A DNA stretch of 64,000 nucleotides from Harmothoe impar (lineage: Eukaryota > Annelida > Polychaeta > Phyllodocida > Polynoidae): contig OX381710.1 in assembly GCA_947462335.1 (NCBI GenBank), positions 65,405,303-65,469,302 on the forward strand, read 5' to 3'. The position numbers were made by a program, and so were the translations under genes. The notes below the pieces were generated by a model. That model did not search any database, was not told where the DNA came from, and saw nothing but the letters and a program-made list of their open reading frames with translations. Of the stretch, positions 22,201-35,219 are shown piece after piece. Numbering within the stretch: position 1 is the first letter of the stretch; every line of letters starts with the position of its first letter.

Positions 22201-22254
22201 AAGCCTATCGTTGTAAATCCAGCAGAAATTGACGAAAATGACCTCCATGTGTAG
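16274..22254 (+). CDS. THAP-DDE transposase of ISL2EU-like element, unit 1 (9 exons)
   Basis: Predicted cut-and-paste transposase, nuclear. Exons: 16274-16616, 17459-17656, 18111-18308, 18800-18883, 19373-19438, 19861-19993, 20277-20610, 21136-21379, 21902-22254. All borders are GT-AG and all phases join, giving 650 residues. An N-terminal THAP zinc domain (C5, C10, C58, H61, with HPVPELN near its end) should bind element DNA. A disordered Pro/Thr linker follows, then a coiled coil (exon 6), an HTH of the HTH_Tnp_4 type ([15 protein letters not shown], exon 7), and a DDE_Tnp_4 domain with [17 protein letters not shown] (D473), MADRGF (D548) and [10 protein letters not shown] (E595). Unit 1 has a 3-residue deletion after the FYKFP motif relative to unit 3. 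A HARBI1-like label is the usual database alternative. Confidence 0.88.
16959..17159 (+). repeat. Poly-G runs in transposase intron 1
   Basis: Five G-runs of roughly 8 to 14 bases at about 16960, 16991, 17026, 17060 and 17146, separated by a partly repeated spacer (AAAAAATGTTA, TGCTC). Run lengths differ between units 1, 2 and 3, as expected for slippage-prone tracts. On the non-template strand they could form G-quadruplexes. Counterparts lie at about 29777-29968 and 43260-43459. Confidence 0.7.
17683..17830 (+). repeat. Dispersed repeat with TATAAGCGCAGG words (intron 2, unit 1)
   Basis: The words TATAAGCGCAGGGGT, AAATAAGCACAGGTC and TATAAGCGCAGGTCC recur within 150 bp. The same family appears outside the array at 62241-62360 (GTATAAGGGCAGGGG, AAATAAGCGCCTG), so this is an interspersed genomic repeat and not element-specific coding or control DNA. 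Confidence 0.5.
20790..20842. repeat. Imperfect hairpin in transposase intron 7
   Basis: Left arm CGTTATATAGCGTTTGCC at 20790-20807 pairs imperfectly with 20824-20842 (GGCAAAC...TATAACG). Further AACGTTTT-type words flank it, suggesting a degraded foldback element about 120 bp long. Units 2 and 3 carry changes in the left arm. Confidence 0.5.
21503..21670 (+). repeat. CATGTCGCATGTCG minisatellite-like block in transposase intron 8
   Basis: Irregular repeats of CATGTCGCATGTCG followed by a TTTTAAGAAATG spacer. A related single copy sits in intron 1 near 16890-16920. Present also in units 2 and 3 (about 34312-34480 and 47805-47970). Confidence 0.65.
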
Positions 22255-23610
22255 TAAGAAAATGTGATGTCATGCTGCATAGTGTGCTTTGAGCACTACC
22301 GGTACTTGTGATAAAGAATCAATTGTTTTAATGATTGTTTTAAATTGCTTTTCAGTATAGATTCCGTTTTCCTGTCTTTTGGGATTTCTGATTTTAATCT
22401 TGTGATTTAAACCCTTTAGGGCCAGCGTAATGAATGAACGCACCATAGTCATTTTTCTTAAGATGCAGCTCTGGAGATAAACTGACAAATTCTGTATTGA
22501 TTGATACACCTCCCAAGAATCCCAATGCAGTACCAGGGATTTACTCACCACAGCTACATTCATGTTTCATGAAGACAAAGGACGGGCATAGCACATTTAC
22601 ACTTTATGCTATTCTCAGATAATTATTTTCTACATAGATTGGCAAAACCTACTTTTTCCAACTTTTTATTGGAGTGGAACCTGCGATATTATTGATTTTT
22701 TTAAGACATAATATTGACCATGAATCGTGTAGCTAGTTGAATGTTGGAAAGGGACATATTTTACAGGTGTACATATATGTCTATGCACTGATGTGTTGGA
22801 TGTTGCATTGATGTATGCATCACGCTGGAGCTACGGGACTGACAAATGCCAAAGGCCATCCTTAAAGGGTTAACATGACTACTGTTTGCTTAGAATTTTC
22901 CTGTATATCATTTGCAATGAATTGATATCAATTATGCATATATAATGACCTTATAAATAATGTGATGATTTACAATATCGGCTTTAAATTTGAGACTTCA
23001 TTACATGATATGCTACCAATAAAAGTTGTTTTAATGCCATTTGGGTTCCTCCTTGAGTATTATCTTTTAAACTTAGAAGTATCTGCAGTATGCACAACTG
23101 CTGTTCGTGACTAGAGCAGACAACTTAAATCCGAGTCACTTATATTGATGAGTCATACAGATACATGTTTTTCTAGACACCAATTCTTTTTGGGCTCTTT
23201 TTTTTGTCTTACAGCATCATATATGGCACAATAGACAAGAGTGAACACAATAAAGTTTGATGAATATATATTTTATTTCAACAATGCATGGGCATTTACA
23301 TCACAAGTCTATTGCAAACCAGTCACAAATAGTGGTAGCTAATCTACAGTCTGCAGTGATAAATAAATAATAGATGAATAAATTAACTACCGGTACAAGT
23401 CATTCATTCTGGTAAGGCAAGTCCACTCGAAATGAATCACAACAATATCAATCAATATGTCCAATATTTACTGATATTTATCACTCCCAACAACATAATA
23501 ACATTTGTTCTCCTTTATACATCAAGTGTTCACAAAATGGTATAAAAATCCTCATAAACATGTGCTAGACCCAGTTAGCAATGAACCAATAGATCATACC
23601 CAATGGAAAT
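22255..23610. other. Unit 1/unit 2 junction between convergent gene 3' ends
   Basis: After the transposase stop come a short AT-rich tail, the TTAA-flanked MITE, the end of unit 1 (ATGATATG) at 23012, and about 600 bp of AT-rich DNA before the nuclease stop of unit 2. No gene is seen. The junction shows no target-site duplication and no intervening DNA. The equivalent junction of units 2 and 3 is at 35821/35822, and of units 3 and 4 at 49314/49315. Confidence 0.7.
22411..22869. mobile_element. piggyBac-like MITE, unit 1
   Basis: 459 bp flanked by TTAA (22407-22410 and 22870-22873). The left end reads ACCCTTTAGGGCC and the right end, reverse complemented, CCCTTTAAGGATGGCC, giving a short terminal inverted repeat typical of piggyBac-type non-autonomous elements. 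It lies between the transposase stop and the unit junction. No coding capacity. Confidence 0.45.
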
Positions 23611-26600
23611 TTATTTAGCTATGTTAATTTTGCGTGACTGTCTTGTTTTCTTCCGTTTTTTGGGGGGATGTTGAAGTTTATGCTCGGGAACATGAACAGG
23701 CTCACCCTTTAACTTTGGTAAAAGATAACTTGTGTAGAAAGTGTCAAGGCTGGCCTTGACAACTTCCCAAAAATCACGGTCAAAAGGCACACTCTGAACA
23801 GTAGTATCCTTTGGAGTCCACACAACAAAGTCACAAGTTTCAACTTTTAACAGTGCCATCTGTGCTTGGACCTGTGCGTAGTACTTGTGGGTCTTTTTCA
23901 GTTTTCCATCGCGGTTCAGGAAAGAAATGATACCACTCTGTGCCCCTGCTGTAGGCGTCAAGCCCTTCTTTGCAGCAGCATGTGGGCATTTAATCTCAAG
24001 AAGGCGTTTGGGCAAACAGGAACACACTGCAAAACCATCAGGTGTAGCCCCTAGATGCGCATCTCCTGAAACAATGTATTGTAATGTGGTTAGCACAAGA
24101 TCCAATAATTAATCTGAAGACACTCCACAGTCGATTTTGATACAGATGTTGATATACATAGTTTGATAGACATTTTCTAACATAGATTGCCCCCTAAGAA
24201 ATATGGTACTATAAGGTTGACCCCATAACAGGCGTTTTATTGAAGGTGAAAGTTGAATGACTTAGATATCTATCTGTTTACCTGTTGGAATTTTCAAGCC
24301 ACAGTTCTTGACGATGAGGTCTCCGCAGCTGTGATTCTCAGTGTACTCATCCTTTGCGTCCTCTTCATGAGTGTTCCCCCATCGTATTGCGGCAATGCCA
24401 CTCAGGTTTTGGTAGTCCCCCATGAGTTTTTTCATCAAGTAGTCAGGTGCATCTGGATTCTTGGACTGCATGAAACTACAAATTAAAGTATTGAATCTCT
24501 TTAGTAACATGATAAGTGTGATCTAATCTAAATCCTACATGTAGAGAAGTGTTAGAAGTCATGGCTCTGATACAAGTGTTGACCCTACCTAAGAGTCATT
24601 GACATTATTGCCAGCTGAACGTTCCTTTACTACCTGAGACACTTGGATGACTTTGATATATTTCTCAGTTTAGAGGCAAATTACTACCGGTAAACTTTAT
24701 CCTACAAAATACTGATTCATATAGAAGTGTTTCCAATGCCTATGTGAGAATACAAATATGTCATGATGCTTTTAGTTTGTGTCAAGTTATTAAGTGGATA
24801 ATCGCCAAGAATGATATCAATAACAATATCACCACAAAATACAGGGAATAAAACAAACGAAAAGATTTAATGTCAATGTAGTGATTTAAATTATACCTGA
24901 GCACATCTCCCATGTTGGAGGCAGTAATACGATTTCTTCTCAGATGGTGCCAATTTGAGTTTGCAGATTGACCTTTGGTTGAGCTGTAGATCAATGCACT
25001 CTGTTGGGCAGATACTGATGTGCGGACAGCCTCAAACACATTGTTTGGAGTTGAATTCTGCACAATCTTCTCGATATCATCAGGGAAACTAGGTATGGTG
25101 TCAGTGGCGATGGGGATAGGCTCTACTACGGGATCAGCACCAATGGGTAGACCAGGGACCGATTCCACGTCAGCATCCATGGGGGTAGGGGCATTAAGGT
25201 CAAAAGGATCAATTTCTGAGGTCTCATAGTCTGTAATAAATGTAAAAGAAAATATCAATACAGGCCTAGATAGACTGACACACACATCTTTTATAAATGC
25301 AATGTTGGCTACCAAATAGTTTGATTAGAGGCCATTTTGATCCTTGTTTATCTGAACCATTGGACTTACGGGTATAATTATATAGGCTCTACAATTCTAT
25401 CAGAATTCTTCAAATTGAATGATGTTGCATAAACTCTATTTATAAATGAATTTACTACAGGTTCCGTGAAGTTAAAACTGTTTTAGGCAACATGGTTACA
25501 CTAACTTTATACATATAACATATATATTCAGCCTCACGAAAAATGCTCCAGCATTTGTTTACAAATTAGATAAATACACACCTATGTCAATTGTGAACTC
25601 CTCACAACGTGACGGATTCAAGAAGTGCAGTGCAACAGCCTCAGGGTTTGCTTCATGGAGCGCATCCCATGCATCATCATCATCACTAGAGCTGCTACTA
25701 CTGCAGCTCCATTTGCGAACAGGCCTCTTCCTTTTCCGTACCTGAAACAATGACAACATAAACTTGTATAATCATTGTCAATATATTATTCAAAATTAAG
25801 CCATAATTGGTCAGCCTGAGTACCTCATTAGAAGTCATTGGACAATCAATCTGTCAACCTTTTTGATTTGCCAAAATCCATGAATGCAGCACTGGTACAT
25901 GTAATAACTATGACGTCATCTGATAGTGCTTATCAATTATTTTATGATATTGTCTGTATATTCCTACCATAATCTGTTATTCTTCATTCTATATCATAGA
26001 CTGTGAAAAAAACATCTCCCTGATCAGACTAATATATACTTTACGGGGAAATCCCCTGGAAACACGTAGTGTGTTCCTCAAGGTAAAATTCTAACTTGCA
26101 CAAATAAGAAATTATCCTAAAGCTCAACTCAAGTATGTTTCAATTGGAAATTTTGTAATATAAAAGCATTATCATAACAGATGTCCTACCTTGTTCAGTC
26201 TAGGTCGCCTGAAGTCCACCTTATTGATGAGTTCTGGCTTGACCTCCTTCACAAAGGCATTATTCCACTCACAGGCTACACTAGTGCACGCATCAGGATG
26301 GTTGAGGTCTAGTTCAGCAGCCCCCATCATCTTAAAGAGAATCGCTCCAACATGGCTGCATACTTCACCAAGCCTGGAATATAGACATTAATACACCACT
26401 TTATCTTGATTTAAGTATTATGATACTTTGTTTAAATTTGAACTAGTGCTGTCATTTTCATGTTATGTCAATATATAAGTGACTAGCGGTATTTCATGTT
26501 ATTACATGTAGTATGAAAATATAAAAGATGTACAAGTTATGGCTATCATTGAACTATAGCAATATAGATGTATTTTGATATAATCATTTCAATTATCAAG

Positions 26601-27750
26601 ATTAATGTCTATACAGTAGATTTCTGTCAATTTAATATTGGGAGATGCTGTAATTGTATCTATAGATCAAAATATACTTGAAAAATAACAATAACCATTA
26701 TATTTATCATCATTGCAATACAAATTATCCTGGGAGGTCATCACTTACCCTGCTGTACAGCAGCAGCGGCCTGCCTCGACCCTGCCAGTGTTTTGTACCA
26801 TCACCCAGGCATCATAGCCTTCACCCACGTGTTGTGACGGCTTTACCTTCGCCTTGACAAAGGTGATATCATCATTTGGCTTGTTCACATTAAGCTCTTG
26901 CACCCAGCCACAGACAGCATAATTGTATGATTCCAGACTCTTGTATGCATTTAGCTTTTCATGAGTGATGCCTGTAATGAAAACAATAACATCATTAATT
27001 CATTGAATATTGTATAGTGGTTTTGCATACCTCTTTAAGGATCTTCTGAGGGGGGGGGGGCTAAAAAGTCACGACAATTCACCTCCCACTGTTGTAAAAT
27101 AACAACTACTTATTTTGATATCAAATGGATTGGTCGATATGAAATAAGGCCCCAGATTCGGTTCATTTATAACATTCTCCTATTTAATAAACTAGGGGTC
27201 TACTCATAAGATTTGTACTGGATTTTAGTTTACTTTCAGTTTCAGTTTTGGGCCATGGTTTCCCTGCAATCAAACAAAAACACAGCCTATAACAGTGAAA
27301 CTCACCTTTCGTATTGATTAGGTAGTTGTAGATATCTCCATGTTTGATGGTCGGAACTTGCTTCAGGTCAGCCTTCCATTTTGTAACAGTACTGGGATCC
27401 GGAAGTGATTTTAGGAGAGTTTGGAGTCGTTTTGCTGCAAGTCTCTGTGTTATTACCTCATTAGGGTTAATAGGCAGGCCCATTTTCCATGTGAAGAAGG
27501 CTATCCTTACTAGATCCGCCTTGTTACTGTTCCCACTACGTACTCCTCGAAGTCCAAGCCATTTCCGTAGCTTAGCCACTGTCCATTTCTGCAATTTCTG
27601 CCTCGTCTCATCATCCTCTGCAACTGGCAGGTGGTGCAAGGCATCAGTGTATGCAATGAAGTTCCGATCTGAACTCATGGCTCTGCGAATATGATTTGCA
27701 ATAGAAGCCAACCACCCATAATAAAGACATACCATGAACTGCTCAGACAT
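23611..27750 (-). CDS. SAP-SWIM-YqaJ nuclease, unit 2 (7 exons)
   Basis: Same gene as in unit 1. Exons: 27750-27306, 26971-26749, 26373-26190, 25741-25582, 25230-24897, 24475-24282, 24065-23611. All splice sites and phases are kept, so 664 residues. Nuclease residues (GATPDG, LLEIKCP, GNTHEEDA) and the SWIM ligands are unchanged. Differences from unit 1 are single substitutions such as Glu to Ala in the PTEGAQ segment. The intron between exons 3 and 4 has the extra 68-bp segment. Confidence 0.86.
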
Positions 27751-29098
27751 GGTGATTAACTCCACACCTACGTGTTGAGCTAAAGTTTAGCGAATTCCGA
27801 TGTAGGTGCGACAACTCAGGTGTGACAGCTTCTACTTCCAATGCCAAAACTTTCACGCGGCGGCAGGTGGTGGGTGCATCCAGTGGTCGGGGAACAGATC
27901 AAAGAACTGCCGGCTTAGGACTACTGAGCGACGCACGTGTCACAGTTAGGTGCGACTAGTGGTAAAACTGTTACTAACAGTAGTGGGATGGACGGTAGTC
28001 CCCCAACCCTTAAATGCATCCAAAAATCCCCATGATGGTGGCTATATTCGTCAACGATAACCTTAGCCTGTTGATCTACATGGGATTAGCCTACGTCATG
28101 GTTCGATCTGGGTGGGATAGTGTGTCTTGAGGGGGAGATGATGGCAACTGTGTATTTTTTTATTGCTTAGAAAGCAAGCACCATTTACAGTATAAATTAG
28201 CTTGGGGGGTAAAGTTCAAGGGAACGTTCAAGAATTATGTCACCGTTTTTGTCACCATTTGTCACCATTTAATTAGTAAATGTATGCCTGATCAAAAGAC
28301 CCGCCCCCGCCCCTTCCTGGTGACAAAATTGTTGAACTTGATTATTGGTCTGACCTCATGTCTACCCAGGGTGTAGCGACGTAACAGGCTGCACACTCCC
28401 CGACCCTACCCCCGGCCCTACCCTGACCTCAGTCCAGCACCAAGGGCGGCAGCGGCCCTCTCCCACCCGGTGCTCCCCTCACGGCTGGGCCGACCATGGT
28501 CACAGTGCATCACACTGGCTTCTGTCGGTCTGAGCGATAAAAGGTATATCATATGTGCTAACTAATTAGCTGAAGGAAATTTCTTGTGATTTCAACCCAT
28601 AGACTGTAGTAAACATCTGTTTTCATACGTAGTATATTACACATAATGTTTATGGATAATAGCTAAACACAGGTGACCATTGCAAATAGACTTCACAGAG
28701 AGCGTCATGGACTCAATGACCCCTCGATCTGTGCAGTGTACACCTTTGCGTAGTTCCAGATTAGCTCACCAGGTGGCGATACTGGATGCGCCAATGTCCT
28801 TATAAGTGCTTAGGCGAATGGCTCCAGTGAGTGCAGCCATGGTGGCGCGAGATTTTGCGTGGCTAGGGGACAGGCGTCTCGTTTGACGCTGGTTCTCGCC
28901 TCACCTCACTGAGCGAATGTGACCAGCGAAAGTGGCGCAGAAAGCTAGGTCACTTGAATATCAACAGCACTTGAGTACGGCAGTCAGTGGTGACGGGTCT
29001 GTCCCGCACTCACAGCATTCACCCAGAAATCTTATCAGCGTTTTTGCTACTTATACCTACTACGGGATTACCAACTATGGAATAGCATCTGCCACAAT

Positions 29099-32000
29099 AT
29101 GACACGTCATTGTATAGTAAGTGACTGTAACACAGACTCCAGGTATCATCCTGGGGCAAAGTTTTACAAGTTCCCCCGTTCGACCAAGAAGTTAGAAATT
29201 CGGAAACAGTGGATATCGAATGTGAATCGGGAAGGGAAGGATGACAAACTGTGGCAGCCAAAGACTGATGATTCGGTGTGCTACAAGCACTTTGTTGACA
29301 CCCAGCAACAATACACCCAGTTCCTGAGCTCAACATGGGCCACATATTTGTTACCAAAGTAGTAGGACGTTGGACCATCAACAAACGCAATTCTCCTTCC
29401 CCAAGTCGTCCAAAGGCAAAGATCAGGGGGAAAGAAAACAAACCTGGTAAGTAGGCATAAAACCTGGGGAAGATCTTGCAGTGTGGGTCAGTGAGAATCA
29501 ACCGGGGTCCCAGCTGTTCTGTTCCCTGTCCCGGCTAGGGCATGCCAGTTACACCTGGCTGGGTTGTAGCTTGGTCACGCCGCCTCACAGGCCTGACTGG
29601 GGTCGTCATGGGTAGGTGTTTATCATGATAGTCAGTTTAATAGGGGGATTAGGGAGTGCTCATGTTTTAACAAGAGGATGGTCTCTGTGTTAATTGTCTA
29701 TTTTAAGAAATGTCAATGTCCCATGTCGATTTAAAAAAAGTATTGTCCCTATTAAATCGCCAGTCATCTTGTTGTAGGGGGGGGGGTGAATAAAAAATGT
29801 AATCTGCTCGGGGGGGGGGGGCAAAACAATTCGATCCCATGATGGGGGGGGGGGTAAAAAATGTTAATTGCTCTGGGGGGGGGGAATAATTTCACTTGTT
29901 TTCCGTGAAAAAGCCTGGTTGTTATTTATGATTCAAAGGGCTCAGATGCGGGCTTGAGTGGGGGGGGGATTACGACCCCTTGACTGGGGCAATAAGAACA
30001 ACTGTGCATGCTTCAAGCAAAAAACCCATACCTTAGACTATAATTATAATTCATAGACTATGTATAGAATGCAACCCATTTGTATCAAATTAACCGGTCG
30101 GACCCACTGCCACTTCGGAAGGCCTATAGTTTTCAGAATATCCATCAACTTTCTGCGACTATCTGGGAGTGTTAAGCCTATCTAGCCTAATGTTTCTGAG
30201 AAGCTCAAAAAACTATAGTGTATTAAGACATTTTTAAGTTTCATATGTTTCTTCTTCAAAATTCCAGTTTCCTGTACGCAGCCCAAAGCCCAGTATGGCA
30301 GACCAAGAGTACTTCTACCTACTATCCAACCAGAGGTGCAGATGTCATCAGTTGCTGTACCCCCTGGTTGTGATCAGTCCATTACAAATCAGGATGTCAC
30401 ACCAGCAGAAGAAACTCTCATGGACTTCAGGCTATGCATGGACATCAATCTGTCTCCAGAACAACGTATGTGATCTTTTCAAATAAGCTACCGTAATGGC
30501 CTGTATAAGCGCAGGGGTCTCAAATAAGCACAGGTCTCGTTTAAGAGCAGGTCTAGGACCCCTCTGAAACCCAAAATCTCAAAAGGGACTCATATAAGCG
30601 CAGGTCCCTGTACAAGTGCTGGGGTTAATAGGGTCTTGAGATTTATAAGTGCATGTATATGCGCTGATGAGGTCATATTCTCTCTTTACAATAAGCTAGG
30701 TACTTTAAGTCAAGTAGGAATGCAGATCTGTGATGGATTTTTTTGTAGTCCCTTTTGTTGTATCAATAGTTTAATATGATACAGCTGTTGTTTCTTAATA
30801 TTCACATAGTAAACTCAATGAAAACCTATTTTTGTGATTCATTACTGATTCAGTCCATCTAAGTGATACATATGTGTGAAATTGAATTAAACAATATTCT
30901 CTCGTTGTCCATGTTGCAGTGTCAGGTGTGCCCTTCCACGTACCTATGCTGTCAGAGATCTTGAGAGTCCCGCACTCAACATTGCAGCAGGTTGTAATAC
31001 CATCAGTACATCATACAGCTCAACCCACAACACACCCCAGAGTAACACCTCCCTTTCAGACTGATATGGAAGTAGACCCGTCACAGATCATTTCAAGAAA
31101 TGAAAAACTGAGCACAGGTAATTATTTTTGTTCTCAGTACCAATAAATCTCAGTTGGTGTCCGGATATCAAGCCCTGTCCAGGTTCAGCTCCCAGACGAT
31201 AAGTCCACTGATATCCAGCCATCTCTGGCTTGTAGCTGCATGTTGGGTGGCAGGATGTTGGGTTGGATGAACGTTGGGTAGATGGACATTTTATTCGAGA
31301 GAGGAAGGGTTGTGTGAAAGTAGCAGAACTAATCGTGCTATAACCTTGCTTTTGGATTGGATGTTGCATTGGGAAGAGAGTTCTATGGCCAATATTCCAA
31401 AGGGCCTATATTCAGGGTGCCTATCATCAGGTGGCCAAAAATCTAAAGGGCTTGCAGTCAGGGGGCCAGTTGTGCTGGTGGGCATCAGTCACGAGGCCCT
31501 GGAACTGAGACTTCCAAGTCATGTTACCAAATCATACAGATGGTTTTACACTATGGCAGAACATAGTCTGTTACGAGAATATCATGATATTTTGTGTTCA
31601 AATTCCAGTTCCATGCTGTGCAGCCAATCCTCATACAGTCGGTGATATTGCTACAGACCAAGACCCACCGATCAAGAGCATGGAGAAAACAGGTACAATC
31701 ACCATTGTTGTATCTTATCACCATTGATGAATCTTATAACTATATTGACATTAACTTCATCTCTAGTTTATCAATATCTAGCAACTTCTCGTTGATTAAT
31801 TAAACATAATTTCCTCATAATTTGGTTAATAAATCATGGACACATTTATAGTAGTGTTAATTTCCACGTACAATCCTAACTCACATAATTCTATAGGCTG
31901 CATCTTAACTTTGACAAAGTCTTTAAGCTACATAGGGGAACTGAAAATTACTGACTTATGATTAATGTACTAGCTGTGGCTTCTACACAAGAATTTACGG

Positions 32001-35000
32001 TATTTAATAGTTTGATTTGGCTCAGAAATTGAAATCTTATGTGTCATTTATATTCTAAAATATCAGCCCAAAACGGTATGTGTGCTAATTATGTTAAAAT
32101 AGATAATTTAGTTTTATGCTTTCTGTTTTATTTCTATACACTTAAAATGTTCTGCTTCTGATTAATTGCCCTGCCACTCAGATGCTGAAACCTGGCTTAA
32201 GACTTCACTGGCCTTCCACAGTTATTTAAAGCGGGAGAATGATTCTGGTGAGTGACATTCTGTACATTTCCGTTTAGGGAGTGGTCATTAAAATTATAAT
32301 AATGAGTGGTGATCAAATTTCTTAGAGGTGCAAAAAACCTTAATGCCCACCCCCCTCTAGAGTGTGGAATAGCTCGGTCCCTACCATATAGTGTTATAAT
32401 ATATATTTACTTTTCCCCCCGCATATCTTTCTAAATAGACCCCCTTTCAACTGTTTTAATCTGGCCTGTCAAAGATGTCACCCGGTCAAAAACGTCACCC
32501 GGTCAAAGACTATCCAATTGTTACAATGTCATCAGACACAGCCCAGAGCTTTTGTGTGGGTGCTTCTCATTTTGTTCCGCCAAGATCTATTAATCATTAA
32601 TGGTGCCAACCATTCTGAATTTGAACATGTCAAAACCAATAATTTATTTCTTATTTTTGACATTTTTAGAAGTTGCTGATGAACAGATGAGTAAAAAGAT
32701 AAAATCTCTAGAGCAGGAGCTACACAAAACAAAAGCCTTGCTGAAGTCACAAACACGTCGCTTCTCACATAAGGTGCTTGTAGGAAATGACAAAAGAACC
32801 AGGTAAGTTCATTTCTAGTTCTCAACAAAAATCTTTGGCATCGTCAATACCCATGTCGTAAGGTCTTGAGAATCAAACCCAGTTTTATTATGATAACAAA
32901 TATCCCAAGCAAGGACAATGTGTAGCCTGCCGAACCACCTCCCTGCTGAGATTCTTTCTGAGATAATTCTATTTATTAAATCATTTTCTAAAGACCAGAT
33001 CATGCTGACTGTCTTTAAAGCTTTTCTTGTGGTTCCTACCGGTATTTCTATTGACCATTTATTAATGTATATCGTTTGACTTCAGACAATTTACTGGCTT
33101 CCCAAGTTACAAGTGCTTTATCACGATATTCGAAAAACGCATACAACCAAAGGCAAAACGGCTCACCACCAACCACAGACCTGGTCGCATACATTGGCAC
33201 AAGTCAACCTTCCACAAAAAGCCAGGTCGGACTAGAGCTCTGGCCCTTGTGGATGAGTTTCTGCTTGTGATGATGCGGCTACGCAAAAACCCGACCATCT
33301 CCGACCTTGCAGAACGCTTTGGCATCTCTGATTACCAGGCATCCCGAATCATCTCACGCTGGTTGCCATTCTTGGCTAGGTGCTTTCGGAAGTACCTTAA
33401 AAACCCAACGAAAGAGCTGGTGAGTATCTATATACTCTTAAAAGATCAACATGATGCATTAAAGCACAATGTGGCCCTTAATGGGTTGATTTCATTGCGT
33501 TGATTTCATTGCCAGTTGTCTGATTCATTATCATATTCTGATGATCATTGGGGTCAGGGTAACCCAGTAAACAAAAAACGTAATACAACATTTTATAACG
33601 TTATATAGCGTTTCTCTAAGGCTCTTTACTGTGGCAAACTGTTATATAACGCCTAAAACGTTTTTTTGACGTAAAATAATGTTGTTTTTTTTGTTAGCTG
33701 GGAATGTTGTCAGCAGCTTCTATGATAGGGAGTCGATATGCTTTGTTGCATTGGTATTATAAATCGGCAGTGCGGCATTCATGCATGCTACAGACCAGAC
33801 AGGGATAATACATATGAGTATTATGCACCAACATTGATGGTTTCTCACGAGCATTGTTTATAGACAACATGACATTCATGAATGGGTTAGTAAACCTTAG
33901 TTATATTATGCATGATATACATATATTAAGGATTATATTTTTCAGGTGCAGAAGTACATGCCTGAGTCCTTCAGGAAGAAGTATCCAAACACACGGGTAA
34001 TAATAGACTGTTTTGAGGTCTTTATTGAACGCCCTACCATTCTACTTGCCCGTCAACAAACGTGGTCCAGTTACAAGCACCACAACACCGCGAAGGTGTT
34101 AGTGGGTGTTTCTCCAGAAGGGGGGTTCACCTTTGTAGGTGCTGCTTGGGGAGGTCGGACTTCTGACAAGCACATTGTGAAGTATTCAGGTAAGCACTCC
34201 TTGCTCAATAAGTTTTTCTGGACAACGTTTGGCACGTATAGGGCCTAATTTTAGAATGTTCGCACTGAAATTATTTGTCATGAACCATAAAGGGGCCCTT
34301 GATGGGGGGGTCCCCATGTCGCATGTCGGTTTTAAGAAATGACCATGTCGTATGTCTATGTCGCTTAAAATGCTCATGTCCCATGTCAATTTAAGAAATG
34401 TCCATGTCCCCTGTCACAAAGCCTCATGTCGCATGAGACTAGGCCTCATGTCGCATGTCGATTTTAAGAAATGCCCATGGCGCCATATCGAATTTAGGGG
34501 AGGGGTCTAGAGCCATCATAAAAACTATCAAAACAGTAACAAAAAAGAGGGGAAACGCCACTTTTTCGCTAAACCTGGTCAGGTGACCAGAAACATTTTT
34601 TGTGCCTAATTGGCGTTAGTGAAGAAGGCAGGATCGGGTTGTGTTATTATCTATTTAAGTAAAAGTGGCTAGGGGAAACCCTTAAAAGTGATTTTGTTTT
34701 ATCAAAACAGGATTCCTCGATACACTGGAGCCTTACGACGAGGTCATGGCCGACAGAGGTTTTACAGTCACTGCTGAACTTGCAGAGCTGTGCTGTAGAC
34801 TCAATACACCTCCTTTCACCCAGGGTAAGACCCAACTGAGCCGTGGCGAGGTACAAACACATCGTAATATCTCAACCTTAAGGATCCATGTGGAGAGGGC
34901 CATAGAGCGAATCAAAAGGTTCCAGATACTTAAGGGTGTCTTTCTACTGAACCAAATCCACCACTTCAATGACATTGTAACAATCTGTGCCGCAGTTGTT

Positions 35001-35063
35001 AATATGTGGAAGCCTATCGTTGTAAATCCAGCAGAAATTGACGAAAATGACCTCCATGTGTAG
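29099..35063 (+). pseudogene. THAP-DDE transposase, unit 2, frameshifted in THAP exon
   Basis: Exons by alignment to unit 1: 29099-29446, 30268-30465, 30920-31117, 31609-31692, 32182-32247, 32670-32802, 33086-33419, 33946-34189, 34711-35063. In exon 1, near 29298, GACACCCAGCAAC replaces the GACGGGGAGCCTACAAC of units 1 and 3, a net loss of 4 bp just after the THAP C-x2-H. Translation then ends at 29362 after 87 residues. The downstream HTH and DDE exons are open, with catalytic Asp, Asp and Glu intact. A full-length transposase is not expected; an internally initiated product lacking THAP is conceivable. Confidence 0.83.
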
Positions 35064-35219
35064 TAAGAAAATGTGATGTCATGCTGCATAGTGTGCTTTG
35101 AGCACTACCGGTACTTGTGATAAAGAATCAATTGTTTTAATGATTGTTTTAAATTGCTTTTCAGTATAGATTCCGTTTTCCTGTCTTTTGGGATTTCTGA
35201 TTTTAATCTTGTGATTTAA

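Larger units (their letters stand above)
10238..23012. mobile_element. Tandem unit 1, ISL2EU-like DNA transposon unit (complete, 12,775 bp)
   Basis: First of four head-to-tail units. The left edge is where similarity to the starts of units 2-4 begins (CTACCAATAAAAG). It holds a minus-strand SAP-SWIM-YqaJ gene and a divergent plus-strand THAP-DDE transposase gene. Known: ISL2EU (IS4EU) elements, related to PIF/Harbinger, are described as encoding a DDE transposase plus a YqaJ-type nuclease. I could not find terminal inverted repeats at the unit edges, so the transposon may be shorter than the repeated unit. This unit lacks a 68-bp segment present in units 2-4. Confidence 0.85.

Noticed and set aside
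10838..22254. Many antisense and intronic short frames repeated in each unit
   Set aside because: They are shadows of the spliced exons or lie in introns, and do not have their own coding signatures.
10611..22315. ACTACCGGTAC at 10611 and 22299 as terminal inverted repeats of the transposon
   Set aside because: Only the self-palindromic core matches; flanks do not pair, and the word also occurs elsewhere (for example about 11916).
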